NCBI GenBank assembly: GCA_023212695.1
Contig: JALCCG010000011.1
Location: 62,001 to 126,000, forward strand
DNA from: Sporisorium sorghi
Taxonomy: Eukaryota > Basidiomycota > Ustilaginomycetes > Ustilaginales > Ustilaginaceae
Length of the DNA stretch: 64,000 nt
Direction: 5' to 3'
Of this stretch, positions 41,317 through 50,550 are shown piece after piece (within the stretch, counting starts at the first letter, position 1; each line of letters opens with the position of its first letter). The notes under the pieces were generated by a model. The model was not told the DNA's origin and ran no database searches. It saw nothing but the letters and a program-made list of their open reading frames with translations. The position numbers were made by a program, and so were the translations under genes.

Positions 41317-43134
41317 TTACTCGGGCATGACCTTGCCACGCACCAGACCGGGCACATCGGCGATGCCCAGCAGATGCACCGACACGGCAATCACGAGACC
41401 CAGCAGGATGAATCCTGCAGCAAAGCCGAAAAAGATGACGCCGAGCAGCGCCATGCCCGCCAGGCAGATGCTGCCGCGGATGGCCTCCCAGCTGAGCCAC
41501 CCTTCCTCCCTGCCTTCCAAGAAGGCGCTCACCCTCTCCGCCACGACGCCACTGCCGGCGACTACGACAGACACACCGGTGCCCGGCTGCGTCGACGCAC
41601 CCACAAAGAACAGGTTGCTGTACGACGCATGCTGGATCGAGGGCCTGAACCAGAGCACCTGTGGAATCGTGTGGCTGAGCCCCAAGATGGACCCGCGGAA
41701 GAGGTTGAACTTGTCGGCCCAGTCGAACGGGTCGTTGACGATCTCGTGGTCGATGAGCTTCTCGAAATCCGGCCTGTTGAGGCGCTTCTTGAGCGTCTCG
41801 ATCACCTGCCTACGTGCGCGGTCCTTGGTCTTCTGGAACTGCTCGCGGCTGCGTGCGCCCTTGGCCGGATCCGTACACGGCTTTTCCGGAATCGAGATCG
41901 GCCCACACGGCACAAGAATCACCAGCGTATCCTTCCCCTCCGGCGCAGCAGACGGGTCGAGGCGCGACGGCACATTGACATAGAACGACGGCTCCGACGG
42001 CGTATCCCCATCGCGCAAGATCTCGTCAAACGACTCCTGATACGCATCGGCAAGGAAGATATTGTGCCCGCCCAACTCCTCCACCACGGAGCTGAGCGAC
42101 CAGTAGAACGAGATGGACGAGCACGTCTGGTCCTTGCTGCGCAGTTTCGTGGCGTACGACGAAGGCGGTAGCAGGTTGTTGTACGTCCATACCAGATCGG
42201 CATTGCTGACGATTACGTCGGCTTGGAGCACCTCGCCAGACTCGAGCTCGACACCCGTGGCGGTGCCGCGCCGCTCGTCGACGACGATGCGCTTGACGGG
42301 CGTGCTGTAGCGGAAGTCGGCGCCAAACTTGTCGCGTGCGATGGTCTCCATGGCCTCGACCACCTTGTAGAAGCCACCGATGGGGTACCAGATGCCCTTG
42401 GCGTACTCGGCGTACTGCAGCAGCGAGTAGGTGGCGGGCGCGTCGAACGGGCTCATACCCATGTACATGGCCGAGAAGGTGAGCGCACGACGCACGTGGC
42501 GCGACTTGAAGTACTTGGTGGTGCGGTCGTAGAGGGTCGAGTAGATTCGCAGTCCTTTGGTCTTCCACAGCATGGGAAAGAGCTCCGGGCGGAAAAACGC
42601 CCACCAAGCGGACCAGTCTTTGGTCAAGACATGCTTGATCGACTCTTCATAGTTCTCCCCCGCCTCCTTGAGGAATGTCAGGAAATTGGTCAGGGGATCC
42701 TCCTTGTTGCCCGCTCGCTTTTCGAAAAAATTGAGCGTCTCGCCCATCTGGCTCAAGTTGGAAGAAAGCAGCATCTTTTCGCCGTCCGCAAAATGGATTC
42801 GATAAGCGGGATTGCACTGGTGCAGACGAAGATGCGACCGGATGTCTTCGCCCAGATCCTTGAAACACGCTTCAAACACCTCGGGCATGAGGTAGAGCGA
42901 CGGACCCTGATCCCATCGATGCCTATCGTGGTGGATGAGCGAACATCGCCCGCCGCCGAAATCGTTCTTCTCGAGCACCGTGACGTCGTATCCCCGCCTA
43001 CCGAGTCTTGCAGCCAAAGCGGTGCCGCCTGCACCGGCACCAATGATGATGACCTTCTTGTCGCTGCGCTTGGTGGGGGTTGGGGGTGCCGAGCTCAAGC
43101 GTCGGAGCGCCGCTGGCTTGGAAGTGGTCGCCAT
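41317..43134 (-). CDS. CAR1: Phytoene desaturase (CrtI type)
   Basis: A 605-residue FAD-dependent carotenoid desaturase that converts phytoene to lycopene-series products. In U. maydis the gene is car1. The dinucleotide-binding site VIIIGAGAGGTALAARL lies at about residues 28-44, followed by the conserved GGGRCSLI and the WDQGPSLYLMP segment. The C-terminal flavin-binding part (GASTQPGTGVSVVVAGSGVVAERV) is intact. A hydrophobic stretch at about residues 545-590 (AGMALLGVIFFGFAAGFILL) is a C-terminal membrane anchor, as in other fungal enzymes. It is a single-exon gene at the normal length of fungal homologs (about 580-620). No other carotenoid gene is present here. It is divergent from TRM1 with about 520 bp between starts. 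Confidence 0.93.
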   Translation of the reverse strand: MATTSKPAALRRLSSAPPTPTKRSDKKVIIIGAGAGGTALAARLGRRGYDVTVLEKNDFGGGRCSLIHHDRHRWDQGPSLYLMPEVFEACFKDLGEDIRSHLRLHQCNPAYRIHFADGEKMLLSSNLSQMGETLNFFEKRAGNKEDPLTNFLTFLKEAGENYEESIKHVLTKDWSAWWAFFRPELFPMLWKTKGLRIYSTLYDRTTKYFKSRHVRRALTFSAMYMGMSPFDAPATYSLLQYAEYAKGIWYPIGGFYKVVEAMETIARDKFGADFRYSTPVKRIVVDERRGTATGVELESGEVLQADVIVSNADLVWTYNNLLPPSSYATKLRSKDQTCSSISFYWSLSSVVEELGGHNIFLADAYQESFDEILRDGDTPSEPSFYVNVPSRLDPSAAPEGKDTLVILVPCGPISIPEKPCTDPAKGARSREQFQKTKDRARRQVIETLKKRLNRPDFEKLIDHEIVNDPFDWADKFNLFRGSILGLSHTIPQVLWFRPSIQHASYSNLFFVGASTQPGTGVSVVVAGSGVVAERVSAFLEGREEGWLSWEAIRGSICLAGMALLGVIFFGFAAGFILLGLVIAVSVHLLGIADVPGLVRGKVMPE

Positions 43135-43655
43135 GGTTGGATGGTTTCGGATATGGTGGTGGTGGTGGGAAGAAAGGACGGGTCGGGTTGGCTTATCGGA
43201 ATGTTGATTGTTCCAGGCGGATCGAGAGAAGAATCAAGGATGCGCGAGAGCTGTCATGCCAGAAAAGAAGCCTGAATCTCGCGTCAGCCTTGCATTTCGC
43301 ACCCTTCGAATCGGATCGTCAGTCGATGCTGACTACTGCAGCAACAGCCAAGAGCGTGAAAAATCGAAAACATGTCAGATCCAGCAGAATTCTCGGGTTG
43401 CGGGATTGCCACGCTTTTTTGCTCAAAGGATTATTTTTTATTTTTATTTTTATTTTTTTTTTGATCAGGGGTTCATCAGCGGTTCTTCCAGCTTGACCTG
43501 CTCCTCTTGGCCCTCGTCTGACAGCACCCAATTTTCATCCCCACTTTGCAGCATCATCGAGTCGGGACAGACACTTCATCATTCGATCAGAAAGCCAACT
43601 GCGGACATTTGTCGACCCATCGCAGAGAAGTCCCTCGTTTCCCCACTACTCGTGC
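43135..43655. promoter_or_regulatory. Divergent CAR1/TRM1 intergenic region
   Basis: 521 bp between start codons, with a T/TATTTT-rich stretch at about 43432-43462. CAR1 homologs are often light-induced, but I cannot point to a defensible light-response element. Confidence 0.45.
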
Positions 43656-45848
43656 ATGGTGGTTGTGCGCACAACTCGAGCGATCCTTTCCGACCTATCC
43701 GTCAAGTCGCTCTCAGCCAAAGCTACCAGACACTTCAGTATGGCGCCGACTCCCATCCTGCTCGCACCAGAGCGGGCTCGGGCATCTGGCATCACCCTCG
43801 CCGACCATGAATCCGCTTTCCGCGAAAACTCGGCAACCATCGTCATGCCCTCGGCCGAAGCTGCCTTCCTCAACCCCGTGCAAGAGTTCAACCGTGATCT
43901 CTCCATCCTCGCCATTCGCACCTGGAGTGAAAGGCTCGATGCTGAAAAGAAGGCGCGCTTCGTTCGGGCTGCTCAGCGAAAAGCTGCATCCGCTTCCAAC
44001 AAGGGCAAGTCCAAGCGCAAGGGCGCTCAAGCCGCCAACGGGTCCACCGGCGTCGAGGACGAGACGACTGCAGAAACAGAACAGCCGGATGCGAAAAAGG
44101 CGCGAATCGATGAGAACGGTAATGGGATCGCAACTGCTTCAGCTACTGAAACACAAGAAGCTTCCTCTAGCGCAGTGACCCTGCCTGCGGAGGACGAGTA
44201 CCGCAGCTACAAATTTACTCTCCTCGAAGCGCTCAGTGCCACTGGCCTTCGCAGCATCCGATATGCTAAAGAGATCCCACTCTTGCGTTGGGTCTTGGCC
44301 AACGATCTCTCGCCCACTGCTGTGGAGATGATGAAACGCAACGTGGCGCTCAACTTTCCCTCGGACCGTCCCATCGACGAGTGGATTGTCTCGGAGGCAG
44401 ACGCGGACAAGGCCGAGAAGAGCTCAGGCCAGACCAAGGAGGGCGAACAGATGGACGAGGATGCTCTTGCCGAGATGGAGAATGAAGCACGTGCTCGTGC
44501 GGCAGCAACCTCGTCGACAGAATCGACAGCACCGGCACCAGCACCTGAAGCGCCAGAAGCATCCACGACCATCGACACTGCCAACGCAGCAGCCACACAA
44601 TCTGCATCTCAGACACAGCCATCCTCCGCGGCCATCCACCCAGACTGCAAGGTCAGACTCAACGCCGGCGACGCTATCACGCTCATGTACACGCACAGAG
44701 AACCGAACAAGCGCTTCGACGTGGTGGACCTGGATCCGTACGGCTCGGCCGCGCCCTTCCTGGACGGCGGCGTGCAGTCCGTAGCCGACGGTGGCCTGCT
44801 CTGCGTCACTTGCACCGACTTGGCCGTGCTGGCCGGACACAACTATCCCGAAAAGTGCTTTTCGCAGTACGGCGGCGTGTCTGTTAAAGCCGAGTTCTCG
44901 CACGAGGTGGCCCTCCGACTTGTTTTGCACACCATCGCCACATCGGCAGCACGATACGGACGATACATTCAGCCGATGCTGAGTCTGTCGATCGACTTCT
45001 ACCTGCGCACCTTTGTGCGTGTCTGGACGGGCCCCGTCGAGGTGAAAAATGTCGCGAGCAAGACGGGAACCGTGTACATCTGCACGCACTGCCAGGACTT
45101 CCACGTGCAGCGCTTCGGCCGCGCCACGCAGACGAACAACACGAGCAAGACCGGTCAGACCAACGTCAACTACCGCTACAACTCGGCGCAGGGCCCACCT
45201 GTGGGCGAGCGGTGCAACGAGTGCGGCAACCGCATGCACCTCGGTGGGCCCATGTGGCTGGGCGACCTGCACGACGCCGAGTTCTGCCAGTCGGTGCTCG
45301 CCAACCTGGACGCGAATCCGGGGGCGTTCCACACGAGCGCACGCATTCGCGGCATGGTGAGCCTCGCCGCGAACGAGCTCTCGGGGGACAAGAGCATGTT
45401 CTACTTCACGCCACCCAAAGCTTCAGGCCTGTTCCACTGCGTCTCGCCGCCGCTGGACAAGATGGTCTCGGCGCTGCTCTCGGCCGGGTACCGTGTGAGC
45501 CGCTCGCACGCCGCCGCGGGGTCGCTCAAGACGGACGCGAGCCGCGCGCAGATCTTTGACGTGCTGCGCTACTGGGTCAAGACGCAGCAACCGGTCAAGA
45601 TGGAGAACATGAAGGAGAACGACCCAGCGAGGATTTTGTTGGCTAAAGAGCCGCAGCGCGAGTACGATTTCGATAACACCAAGTCGCCCGAGGTGCTGAA
45701 GGCGTTGGGCGCGGCCGAGAAGATTGTTAGGTACCAGAGCAACCCGCTGCCCAACTGGGGGCCGGGTACTGCAGCTAAGGGCCATAAGGGGAAGAAGAAG
45801 CGCAATCTGCGTCCGGATGATCTGGGCGCTTCTGCTTCCGCGGAGTGA
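43656..45848 (+). CDS. TRM1: tRNA (guanine26-N2)-dimethyltransferase, two in-frame starts
   Basis: Makes N2,N2-dimethylguanosine at position 26 of tRNAs in nucleus and mitochondria. The long form is 730 residues from 43656; the short form is 702 residues from ATG 43740. Family segments: NPVQEFNRDLSI near the N-terminus, LLEALSATGLRSIRYAKE (SAM-binding), VVDLDPYGSAAPFLDGG (catalytic DPYG) and CNECGNRMHLGGPMWLGDLH (zinc site and conserved box). Ala/Ser/Glu inserts separate the core blocks, near residues 100-180 and 255-310. The first 28 residues are rich in Arg, Lys, Ser and Val with almost no acid (VRTTRAILSDLSVKSLSAKA), a plausible mitochondrial presequence. The second ATG begins MAPTPILLAP. 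Yeast TRM1 uses the same two-start strategy. Confidence 0.95.
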   Translation: MVVVRTTRAILSDLSVKSLSAKATRHFSMAPTPILLAPERARASGITLADHESAFRENSATIVMPSAEAAFLNPVQEFNRDLSILAIRTWSERLDAEKKARFVRAAQRKAASASNKGKSKRKGAQAANGSTGVEDETTAETEQPDAKKARIDENGNGIATASATETQEASSSAVTLPAEDEYRSYKFTLLEALSATGLRSIRYAKEIPLLRWVLANDLSPTAVEMMKRNVALNFPSDRPIDEWIVSEADADKAEKSSGQTKEGEQMDEDALAEMENEARARAAATSSTESTAPAPAPEAPEASTTIDTANAAATQSASQTQPSSAAIHPDCKVRLNAGDAITLMYTHREPNKRFDVVDLDPYGSAAPFLDGGVQSVADGGLLCVTCTDLAVLAGHNYPEKCFSQYGGVSVKAEFSHEVALRLVLHTIATSAARYGRYIQPMLSLSIDFYLRTFVRVWTGPVEVKNVASKTGTVYICTHCQDFHVQRFGRATQTNNTSKTGQTNVNYRYNSAQGPPVGERCNECGNRMHLGGPMWLGDLHDAEFCQSVLANLDANPGAFHTSARIRGMVSLAANELSGDKSMFYFTPPKASGLFHCVSPPLDKMVSALLSAGYRVSRSHAAAGSLKTDASRAQIFDVLRYWVKTQQPVKMENMKENDPARILLAKEPQREYDFDNTKSPEVLKALGAAEKIVRYQSNPLPNWGPGTAAKGHKGKKKRNLRPDDLGASASAE

Positions 45849-48108
45849 TCAGCGTTCTGTATGTCGGCGTTGAAGCAGCAAGCAGCAAGCAAGGGCAATC
45901 ACAAGTGACGACATCAGCTCAAGTGCTTTTCGAGGAGTGTTGGGCCGTATGATGTCAATCGCACGAGAGAGACTGCTGCGGTTGCTTAATGAGAAAGGGA
46001 GCGAACCGCAAGATCAATTAAGGTCTTGGCAAAGTTTGCGACACAGCTCAATGGCCGATTCGCCTTGGATCGGCCTTTGACTGTGCTGCTTTACTCGTGA
46101 TCGGAGACGCCGGTACCTGCCAAGAAGCTCGGCCAAGGGCGTGTCAACCGTTCGGGTTATCGGGCTCGGTGCTGTACTTAGCCTCTCACATTCGTCGGTG
46201 TTGCCTATCGATCGCATGGAGTAGCGGAATTCGGGCAGTCGGTCGTTCCGGAGGCGAGAGGGGCGAGTCTCGAATTTGACAAAGGAGTGAGGCGGCTGGA
46301 AGAGGGAATGCTTGCTTCGATCAAAGCCAGAAGCCGAACCGACACCAGAGCGAGATCGGATGCGGTGAGGAGATAGGACGCTGTCTCCGCCGCCGGCTGC
46401 CCTGAATTTGCACCGGTCAAGCTCAAGATCCGAAGCGACACGGGACAATCAAGCCACGCCTGACAACCAATGGTGAGATGAGACAGGGATGCAATGCAAG
46501 GGCGAGCGGCTGCCAAGTGTTTTCTTGGCGCAGTCACGAGTGCCTGATCGCATTTGCCCACCCAACTCTTCATTTCTATCACAACCAACGGACCCACGCC
46601 GCCTGTTGGACAGGTTCACAATGCCCCACTCTTGTTCTCAAACGTCGCCGGTGGCGTAGAGACGAAGTCGGGGTGCAGGTGGGTCGAGTGGGATCGATGG
46701 GACGGCCAACACGATGCGACGATAACGAACGACGACGACGACGTTTGACATTGAAAAAAAAAAAAAAGCATTCAGGATCGAGACACGGAGAGTAGACGGC
46801 ACAAGTCTTGGCAAAGTCAAGGAGGAACGACACGTTTGTTCTTTTCGGTGGTGTCTCTGCGTATCCTGGTGTGCTGCCACCAAATACCCAAGGCACGAGG
46901 GCGGGAAGGGCGGCTTAGAAGCGGCGGTGAGTTTTAGCGTGCGCTTGGCAAGCGTGCGTTTTCATTTGCTACAGTGCGGCACACTGTGAAGGCGATTGAC
47001 TCAGGTCTGGAAATTGATACTCTTCGAAAAGCCACTGGGGCAGTGCTGACGAGACGAGGAGAGAGACAGCTCGTGAGCTCATGCTCGTGCTCGTTGCTCT
47101 TAGACGGAGCAGAAGATATCGTTTCGAACTTGAGATTCAGCCAGATTTAAATTGGTGACTTGTTCCTTTCTATTCTTCTTGTATTCGGACGCATGACAAG
47201 GCGAATTTTGAATTGCAACCGAGTCTTGGCAACGTTGCCTACGGTTCGTTGTGCAGCTCTTGGCATTGTGACAGGCAGATAGCCTTCCCCTCGCAAAGTG
47301 CCCGAGCTTTGAGTTGGCCGTGCCTCGCAAAACTCAGGCCGCCGCTCCGCCTTTTTTTTTTTTTTGTTTTTTTTTTTCTATCTCTCTGTTGTTCCGCCTG
47401 TGGCTTTATGCACACGGCGATACGAGAGCCATCGGACAGTGGGCTTCCGCCTCGAGGTTCGAATCACGCACGCCGCTTCGACGCCTCTTTCATTTCGGCG
47501 AGTTTGTTCCATCGCAGTGGGGCTTGGTGCCCTCATTTTTTGCAGAGAGGAAAAGAAGAGGAGATACACTACGAGCGTGAGAGGGGCAAAAGAGGCGGAC
47601 TGCAAAAGACGAACCGCGGCCTTGGCGTTCGTGGGAGTCTTGGCTTTTCGCTTGGCTATGAGGAGCAGTGGCTTGGCTTACAGTTGCCAAGTCGGCCACT
47701 CTTGGATTGCTTGGCATTGGTGGTGGCACACCTGTTCGTGTCCCCCCCCCCCCCCCCTTGTCCTCGATCCGCTCAGCCCGTCGGCCCTCTTCTCCTCTGC
47801 CCTGACTCACTAGTGTCCTCCTGCTCTCTCTCGCCCCCTTTCCACTCCGACTCTTGGCATTCTCGCCTCGTGGTCTTCGCTTGCCTTGCTATATACAAGC
47901 AGGGCGTCCCAGGTCGCATCCTCTTTCCCCCTTTGATCATTGTCACTCACCACCACCATCACTACCACCAGCAACAACGTCCCCTTTCGTTGCTATCCTT
48001 TGCACTCGACATACTTCAGCTAGTCTATCTCTCCATCAAAGGTCGTATCTTGTCTTGCTATCTCGCTCGGCAGCATCCCCGCTTCACATGCTTCCTCCTT
48101 CTACCGCC
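45849..48108. other. Long intergenic region and pyrimidine-rich leader of the Zn2Cys6 gene
   Basis: 2.26 kb without a convincing gene. The left part has a 144-codon open frame on the minus strand (46014-46448) with a weakly amphipathic end (ESAIELCRKLCQDLN), too little to call. The right part becomes strongly pyrimidine-rich with T tracts at 47352-47377 and C16 at 47742-47757. It looks like a long promoter and 5' leader for the transcription factor. No RNA gene was recognised; a tRNA-like GGTTCGAATC near 47456 has no matching stem. Confidence 0.45.
47742..47757. repeat. C16 homopolymer
   Basis: Run of 16 C on the plus strand in the leader of the Zn2Cys6 gene. Rare for this genome, where A/T runs dominate, and likely to vary in length. 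Confidence 0.8.
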
Positions 48109-50550
48109 ATGTCCAGACCACACTCGACCTACCACACTGCCCCATGGGCCTCTAGCAGCGAGCAGCACCAGCAGCAGCAACAGCACAAGCCTCCTTCTCA
48201 CCTCCATCCTCATCAACACCAGCAGCCTCACCTCGCTCACTCGGCCTACTCGGCATCCGCAGGTCCTTCCACCTACCGAGCTCTGTCCAGCGGTCACGTA
48301 GCAGCAGCTCCTCCCGCTCAGCACCCGCACCACTCGGACCCTTGGGCGCACCGATCAGCTTCTGCTTCTGCTGCGCCTGCTGCTCCTTCCACCTCACCCC
48401 TGCCACCCACCTTTGCCTCGCCAGCCCCCGTCGCAAGCAGCAACCCAGCAGAGCAGCCCATCATCCGCACCACCCACGTCACCGCCGATGGCACCACCAT
48501 CTACGCTGCCACCGGTCGCAAGCGCAAGCGTCTCCAAAAGGCCTGCGTCGCCTGCCACAAAGCCAAGCGTCGCTGTGATGGCGGTCTCCCCTGCTCCAAC
48601 TGCGACTTTAGCGGTCGTACCTGCTGTTACTCGGACGCCAACGGCAAGATGGTCATCCCCACCGCACGCGTTTCCAACGAGGCTGGCCAGCCCTCGGGCG
48701 CACCTGCCCACCCCGGCGCCACCCTCCACCCTGCTGAAGCCCTGACGCCTGCATACACCGTCGCCACTTCGCCTTTCAGCCCCGGCAGCGATCTGTCTGG
48801 CCGTGCTCGTGGCAACACCGTCAGCTCCAAGTCGAGCCCAACATCAATAGGCGCGGCTGGCTTGCGTGCCGACGGTCTGCTCACCATCGACCATGTGGCA
48901 CCCGAGCGCAGGAGGGATCTCATCAGCATCTTCTTCTCCCAGATCCACCCCTTCAGCTGCGTCATGGACGAGATCTCGTTCCTTCGCGATCTCTCTACCT
49001 CGGAAGTGCCTTCCTACCTGTTGATGGCCATGTTCGCACTGGCCGCCCGCTTCGAGCAGGGTATCAGCGAGGCCGAGCGCGAGCGTCGTTTCGCCCAAGG
49101 CGAGGCTTTTGCTCGCTCCGCCCGTCGCATGCTTCAAGACGAGGACCGCGATGGCTCCACTCTGCTCGACCGTCCCGACGTCGACCTTGCCCTCACTCTT
49201 TGCTTCCTCGCCGCCCACGAGCTCGGCATGGGCCGCGTGCAGCGTGCGCTCTCCTACTCGAACGACGCCGTCCGCATCGTCGCTACCCTCAAGCTCGCAG
49301 AGGGTCAGCTGCCACCTGCTCGCAAGAACAACTACGCGCGCGACTCGTTTGCCTCTTCCTCGTCCTGGCCCCGCCGCGCTACATGCGAGCGCCTCGTTCT
49401 CCTCGCCTGGACACTCGACATGACCATCTCCGCTCTGGCTGCCCAGACCTCGTCTGTTCGCCGATCCGACGTGCTCGCTGTCGCCCGCAGCTTTGGCACC
49501 TCAGGCGATGAGGCGCGCGACGACGTCACCAAGTCGTTTGCCCGCCTTGCCGAGATCGCCACCGTGTTTGGCTTGGTCACCGATGCCAACGAGCCTTACA
49601 ACAAGGGCGAGGATGCTCTCCAGTCGTGGGCCGCTGCGCTCGTTGTCGAGCACAAGTTTGACGATTACAACATGAAGCAGGCCAGCCGTCTGCTCGAGGA
49701 GCCCGAGGCGAGCGCCGCCTCGCACCGCGCCTGGTTCTGGGCCCAGATGCACCTTGTCGCAGAGTGCTCTGTCTTTGTCATGGAGGCCCGTCGCGCCGGT
49801 GGTCCTCAGCTTGAACGGGGCCAGCAGAAGGCTGCACTCGACAACATGAACCTCATCCTGTCTGTGCTCAGCATCACGGGTCGCCGCAACCTGTTTGCCT
49901 TCCCTGCCCTGCTCATCTGCACCCAGTACACCCGTCCCAGCCCCGATGTTTCGCGCTGGTGGGCCACCGCACGCCAGTGCTGGAACATGTCTGAGCAGCA
50001 AATCACGGATGCAGCTCGGTTTTTTGTCCGGCGCAGTGAAAACGCACCCTCTTCAGGGAACAAGGCAAGCTCGCTGACGCTGCCCAGGCTTTCCAACTCG
50101 TCTGCGGGCAGCTACTCGAGCCGCGCTGGTGTTTCGGCCTCGCTGCCTCGCATCGACAGGCTGCCGCTTCCTTCGCTGCGTCTTTCGCCCTCGCTCCCTG
50201 CGCCCGTTCGAGATGACTGGCGATCCGCATCGACGGGTGCCGAGGCGCGCTATGCCAAGGACAACCGCTCTCCGCGCAGCTCGTTTGGCGCCAAGAGCGA
50301 CGATGGTGCTGCCGACAACGACGGCATGAGCAGCAACCGTGGCAGCAGCCCGGACTCTTCGTCCTTGTCGCCTCGCTCGGCTCCTGTCGAGATGGGCGCT
50401 GACGACTACATGCCTGTCATTGCTAGCCGTGGCTCGCGCACGCCGCCTCTGTCGTCCACGCACGCCTTCACCAAGGACCCGCGCAGCTCGTGGTCGCCCA
50501 TCACCTCGCTGCGTGGTGAAAAGCGCACCCTGTCTGCCATCTCGAGCTAA
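48109..50550 (+). CDS. Zn2Cys6 transcription factor with fungal-specific TF domain
   Basis: About 813 residues from ATG 48109 (cgccATGtcc, strong context); an in-frame ATG at 48088 would add seven. The N-terminus is His/Gln/Ser-rich. A canonical binuclear zinc cluster spans about residues 146-173 (C-x2-C-x6-C-x5-C-x2-C-x6-C, starting CVACHKAKRRC), preceded by a basic GRKRKR. A fungal-specific TF middle homology region follows (about residues 255-560), starting VAPERRRDLISIFFSQIHPF. The C-terminus is Ser-rich with SP sites. It should bind CGG-type half sites as a nuclear regulator; the target pathway cannot be read from sequence. It is a single-exon gene, and no pathway genes lie next to it. 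Confidence 0.9.
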   Translation: MSRPHSTYHTAPWASSSEQHQQQQQHKPPSHLHPHQHQQPHLAHSAYSASAGPSTYRALSSGHVAAAPPAQHPHHSDPWAHRSASASAAPAAPSTSPLPPTFASPAPVASSNPAEQPIIRTTHVTADGTTIYAATGRKRKRLQKACVACHKAKRRCDGGLPCSNCDFSGRTCCYSDANGKMVIPTARVSNEAGQPSGAPAHPGATLHPAEALTPAYTVATSPFSPGSDLSGRARGNTVSSKSSPTSIGAAGLRADGLLTIDHVAPERRRDLISIFFSQIHPFSCVMDEISFLRDLSTSEVPSYLLMAMFALAARFEQGISEAERERRFAQGEAFARSARRMLQDEDRDGSTLLDRPDVDLALTLCFLAAHELGMGRVQRALSYSNDAVRIVATLKLAEGQLPPARKNNYARDSFASSSSWPRRATCERLVLLAWTLDMTISALAAQTSSVRRSDVLAVARSFGTSGDEARDDVTKSFARLAEIATVFGLVTDANEPYNKGEDALQSWAAALVVEHKFDDYNMKQASRLLEEPEASAASHRAWFWAQMHLVAECSVFVMEARRAGGPQLERGQQKAALDNMNLILSVLSITGRRNLFAFPALLICTQYTRPSPDVSRWWATARQCWNMSEQQITDAARFFVRRSENAPSSGNKASSLTLPRLSNSSAGSYSSRAGVSASLPRIDRLPLPSLRLSPSLPAPVRDDWRSASTGAEARYAKDNRSPRSSFGAKSDDGAADNDGMSSNRGSSPDSSSLSPRSAPVEMGADDYMPVIASRGSRTPPLSSTHAFTKDPRSSWSPITSLRGEKRTLSAISS

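Noticed and set aside
42223..43275. 350-codon plus-strand ORF opposite CAR1
   Set aside because: Antisense shadow of a clearly functional phytoene desaturase.
41317..45848. CAR1/TRM1 as part of a carotenoid gene cluster
   Set aside because: No phytoene synthase/lycopene cyclase, oxygenase or opsin gene is present; the neighbours are unrelated housekeeping genes.
46014..46448. 144-codon minus-strand ORF
   Set aside because: Moderately protein-like at its end, but there is no domain, no good start context and no supporting splice structure.
47456..47466. tRNA-like T-loop sequence GGTTCGAATC
   Set aside because: The flanking bases cannot form the 5-bp T stem, and no acceptor or anticodon arm fits.
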